From Rhodoferax sp. (GTDB taxonomy: Bacteria; Pseudomonadota; Gammaproteobacteria; Burkholderiales; Burkholderiaceae): DNA of 8,788 nt. Positions 7,358-8,788 of the stretch are shown in pieces. Made by a program: the position numbers and the translations under genes. Each line of letters opens with the position of its first letter. Position 1 is the stretch's first letter. The notes beneath the pieces were generated by a model that ran no database searches, was not told the origin of the DNA, and was given only the letters and a program-made list of their open reading frames with translations. Location: positions 1 through 8,788 of the forward strand of contig JAQGNA010000217.1 in the NCBI GenBank assembly GCA_028292075.1, read 5' to 3'.

Positions 7358-7439
7358 GCCTCAAGTGTAGGGGAGGTGTGTGGCTTTTAACGCGAAAACA
7401 GGCGGTCATCTGCGGGGTAACGCGTGCATCAAAAATCAC

Positions 7440-7445
7440 ATTATG
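7440..7445 (-). promoter_or_regulatory. Candidate -10 element for the kinase/regulator operon
   Basis: CATAAT on the minus strand matches TATAAT at 5 of 6 positions in the AT-rich part of the region, about 85 bases ahead of the kinase ATG. A matching -35 is poor (TTTCAA at 17-base spacing), which would suit an activator-dependent or weak promoter. The TCAACA/TGTTGA dyad lies between the proposed -10 and -35. Confidence 0.3.
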
Positions 7446-7448
7446 AAA

Positions 7449-7466
7449 TCAACAATCGCATGTTGA
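7449..7466. promoter_or_regulatory. Inverted repeat TCAACA-N6-TGTTGA, possible operator
   Basis: Two perfect 6-base arms (7449-7454 and 7461-7466) flank the spacer ATCGCA. The 18-base dyad has the size expected for a dimeric regulator site. It lies upstream of the candidate aceE promoter and within the candidate promoter of the divergent kinase gene, so one bound protein could affect both. The binding protein is not identified. Confidence 0.4.
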
Positions 7467-7499
7467 AATAGCTTCGCAAATATGAGAAACTAATTGCGT

Positions 7500-7513
7500 C
7501 AGTTTGAAAACTG
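7500..7513. promoter_or_regulatory. Inverted repeat CAGTTT-GA-AAACTG at the aceE promoter
   Basis: Perfect 6-base arms around a 2-base centre. The dyad overlaps the proposed aceE -35 hexamer (7504-7509), a position typical of a repressor site or of an activator touching RNA polymerase. Confidence 0.4.
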
Positions 7514-7532
7514 TCCATCCACGCTTCAAAAT
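7504..7532 (+). promoter_or_regulatory. Candidate sigma70 promoter for aceE
   Basis: TTGAAA (7504-7509, 5 of 6 matches to TTGACA) and CAAAAT (7527-7532, 4 of 6 to TATAAT) are separated by 17 bases. Transcription would start near 7539, giving a leader of about 20 bases that just contains the ribosome binding site. Other promoters further upstream are possible. Confidence 0.35.
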
Positions 7533-7546
7533 AACGTCACCAACAA

Positions 7547-7552
7547 GAGGAG
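7547..7552 (+). promoter_or_regulatory. Strong ribosome binding site of aceE
   Basis: GAGGAG ends 7 bases before the ATG at 7560. It fixes the aceE start and is by far the strongest Shine-Dalgarno in the window, in keeping with a highly expressed central-metabolism gene. Confidence 0.85.
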
Positions 7553-7559
7553 ACAACGC

Positions 7560-8788
7560 ATGTCAGCATTACCTGAGAACCATGGCTCTGCCGCGAACGA
7601 CGCGGACAACCAGGAAACCCGCGAGTGGATGGATGCCTTGTCGGCCGTCATCCAGAGTGAAGGTCCGGACCGCGCCCATTTCCTGCTTGAGCAACTGCTG
7701 CAGCACGCGCGGGAGCAGAGCATCGACATGCCTTTCTCCGCTACCACGGGCTACGTCAACACGATCCCGGTGGACCAGGAAGAGCGCTCGCCGGGCAACC
7801 TCGAAATGGAAGAGCGCCTTCGCGCGTACATGCGCTGGAATGCGATGGCCATGGTGGTCAAGGCCAACCGCCTGCACCCAGCCGACGGCGGCGACCTGGG
7901 CGGCCACATCGGTTCGTTCGCATCGCTGGCCAGCATGTTCGGTGCCGGCTTTAATCACTTCTGGCACGCCGAGAGCGAAGGCCATGGCGGTGACTGCCTG
8001 TACATCCAGGGCCATGTGTCGCCGGGCGTCTATGCCCGCGCCTACCTCGAAGGCCGCCTGACCGAAGAGCAACTGCTGCACTTCCGCCAGGAAGTTGACG
8101 GCAAGGGCCTGTCGAGCTACCCGCATCCGAAGCTGATGCCCGAGTTCTGGCAGTTCCCCACGGTGTCGATGGGCCTCGGCCCGCTGATGGCCATCTACCA
8201 GGCGCGTTTCCTCAAATACCTGCACGCCCGCGGCATTGCCAACACCGAGAACCGCAAGGTCTGGGTGTTCTGCGGCGACGGCGAGATGGACGAAGTCGAA
8301 TCCATGGGCGCCATCGGCCTGGCTGCGCGCGAGAAGCTCGACAACCTGGTCTTCGTCATCAACTGCAACCTGCAGCGACTGGACGGCCCGGTCCGCGGCA
8401 ACGGCAAGATCATCCAGGAGCTCGAAGGTGAATTCCGCGGTGCCGGCTGGAACGTCATCAAGCTGATCTGGGGCAAGGAGTGGGACCAGCTGCTGGCGCG
8501 CGACAAGGACGGCGCGCTGCGCAAGGTCATGATGGACACGCTGGACGGCGACTACCAGGCCATGAAGGCAAACGACGGCGCCTTCGTCCGAAAGAACTTC
8601 TTCGGCAAGGATCCCCGCACCCTCGAGATGGTCGCCAAGTTGAGCGACGACGACATCTGGAACCTGCGCCGCGGCGGCCATGACTCGCAAAAGGTCTACG
8701 CGGCCTTCCATGCGGCCGTGAACCACAAGGACCAGCCGACCGTGCTGCTGATCAAGACCGTCAAGGGCTTCGGCATGGGCAAGATCGG
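7560..8788 (+). CDS. aceE: Pyruvate dehydrogenase E1 component, homodimeric type (N-terminal 409 residues)
   Basis: The frame is open from ATG 7560 to the window edge; the full protein should be near 890-900 residues. It decarboxylates pyruvate with thiamine diphosphate and acetylates the lipoyl group of E2 in the pyruvate dehydrogenase complex. Seen in the sequence: [11 protein letters not shown] with H116 and [12 protein letters not shown] with H152, which correspond to E. coli AceE His106 and His142 with a constant +10 offset. The ThDP/Mg motif GDGE (239-242, D240) ends at NCN (268-270). The stretch [20 protein letters not shown] is diagnostic for the homodimeric AceE type rather than the alpha2beta2 type. 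The roughly 10-residue longer N-terminus ([20 protein letters not shown]) may contact E2. It diverges from the kinase operon; aceF is expected downstream, outside the window. Confidence 0.97.
   Translation, partial: MSALPENHGSAANDADNQETREWMDALSAVIQSEGPDRAHFLLEQLLQHAREQSIDMPFSATTGYVNTIPVDQEERSPGNLEMEERLRAYMRWNAMAMVVKANRLHPADGGDLGGHIGSFASLASMFGAGFNHFWHAESEGHGGDCLYIQGHVSPGVYARAYLEGRLTEEQLLHFRQEVDGKGLSSYPHPKLMPEFWQFPTVSMGLGPLMAIYQARFLKYLHARGIANTENRKVWVFCGDGEMDEVESMGAIGLAAREKLDNLVFVINCNLQRLDGPVRGNGKIIQELEGEFRGAGWNVIKLIWGKEWDQLLARDKDGALRKVMMDTLDGDYQAMKANDGAFVRKNFFGKDPRTLEMVAKLSDDDIWNLRRGGHDSQKVYAAFHAAVNHKDQPTVLLIKTVKGFGMGKI

Larger units (their letters stand above)
7358..7559. promoter_or_regulatory. 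Divergent control region between the kinase operon and aceE
   Basis: These 202 bases separate the divergent starts of the kinase gene and aceE and are clearly richer in A/T than the flanking genes, especially 7425-7545. The region contains a TAACGCG direct repeat (7388-7394 and 7418-7424), a TCAACA-N6-TGTTGA dyad (7449-7466), a CAGTTT-GA-AAACTG dyad (7500-7513) and candidate promoters in both directions. No long open frame is found in it. Confidence 0.8.

Noticed and set aside
7435..7442. ATCACATT (AATGTGAT on the other strand), resembling a half-site for Crp/FNR-family regulators
   Set aside because: Only one half-site matches; the partner half at the correct spacing is poor, so a functional site cannot be supported.
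7569..8726. A 385-codon minus-strand frame antisense to aceE
   Set aside because: The plus strand encodes AceE with all ThDP and active-site motifs and a strong Shine-Dalgarno. The antisense frame is a by-product of codon bias.

Overview
The window reads as a chromosomal housekeeping segment of a high-GC betaproteobacterium. It is most likely a member of Burkholderiales close to Comamonadaceae (Variovorax/Acidovorax-like). I base this on base composition, strong G/C preference at third codon positions, a homodimeric-type pyruvate dehydrogenase E1, and a FixL/FixJ-like pair divergent from aceE. I could not run a search, so the genus is not claimed. No tRNA, rRNA, CRISPR array, transposon or phage gene is visible.

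Layout from left to right. (1) Bases 1-108, plus strand: the C-terminal end of ribose-5-phosphate isomerase A (rpiA), cut by the window edge. (2) Minus strand, convergent with rpiA: a probable operon read folD (3908-3057), then prlC (2950-887), then an exported DUF4124/glutaredoxin-fold protein (834-142). (3) Minus strand, ahead of folD and closed by an intrinsic terminator at 4021-4052: a two-component system. It comprises a membrane-bound double-PAS histidine kinase (7357-4697) and a FixJ-family response regulator (4700-4074), overlapping by 4 bases. (4) A 202-base AT-rich divergent control region (7358-7559). (5) Plus strand: aceE, pyruvate dehydrogenase E1, open at the right edge (7560-8788).

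Functionally, aceE begins the pyruvate dehydrogenase complex genes, which feed acetyl-CoA to the TCA cycle. The two-component system shares its promoter region with aceE. Its architecture resembles DctS/DctR-type carboxylate-sensing systems, so it is a natural candidate for controlling the neighbouring gene. The shared region holds two clean dyads and a 30-base-spaced direct repeat that could be operator sites. FolD supplies one-carbon folates, and PrlC degrades short peptides, including cleaved signal peptides. The small thiol-redox protein appears to act in the cell envelope. The most interesting part of the window is the kinase/regulator/aceE divergent unit. Nothing here proves a wholly new system.
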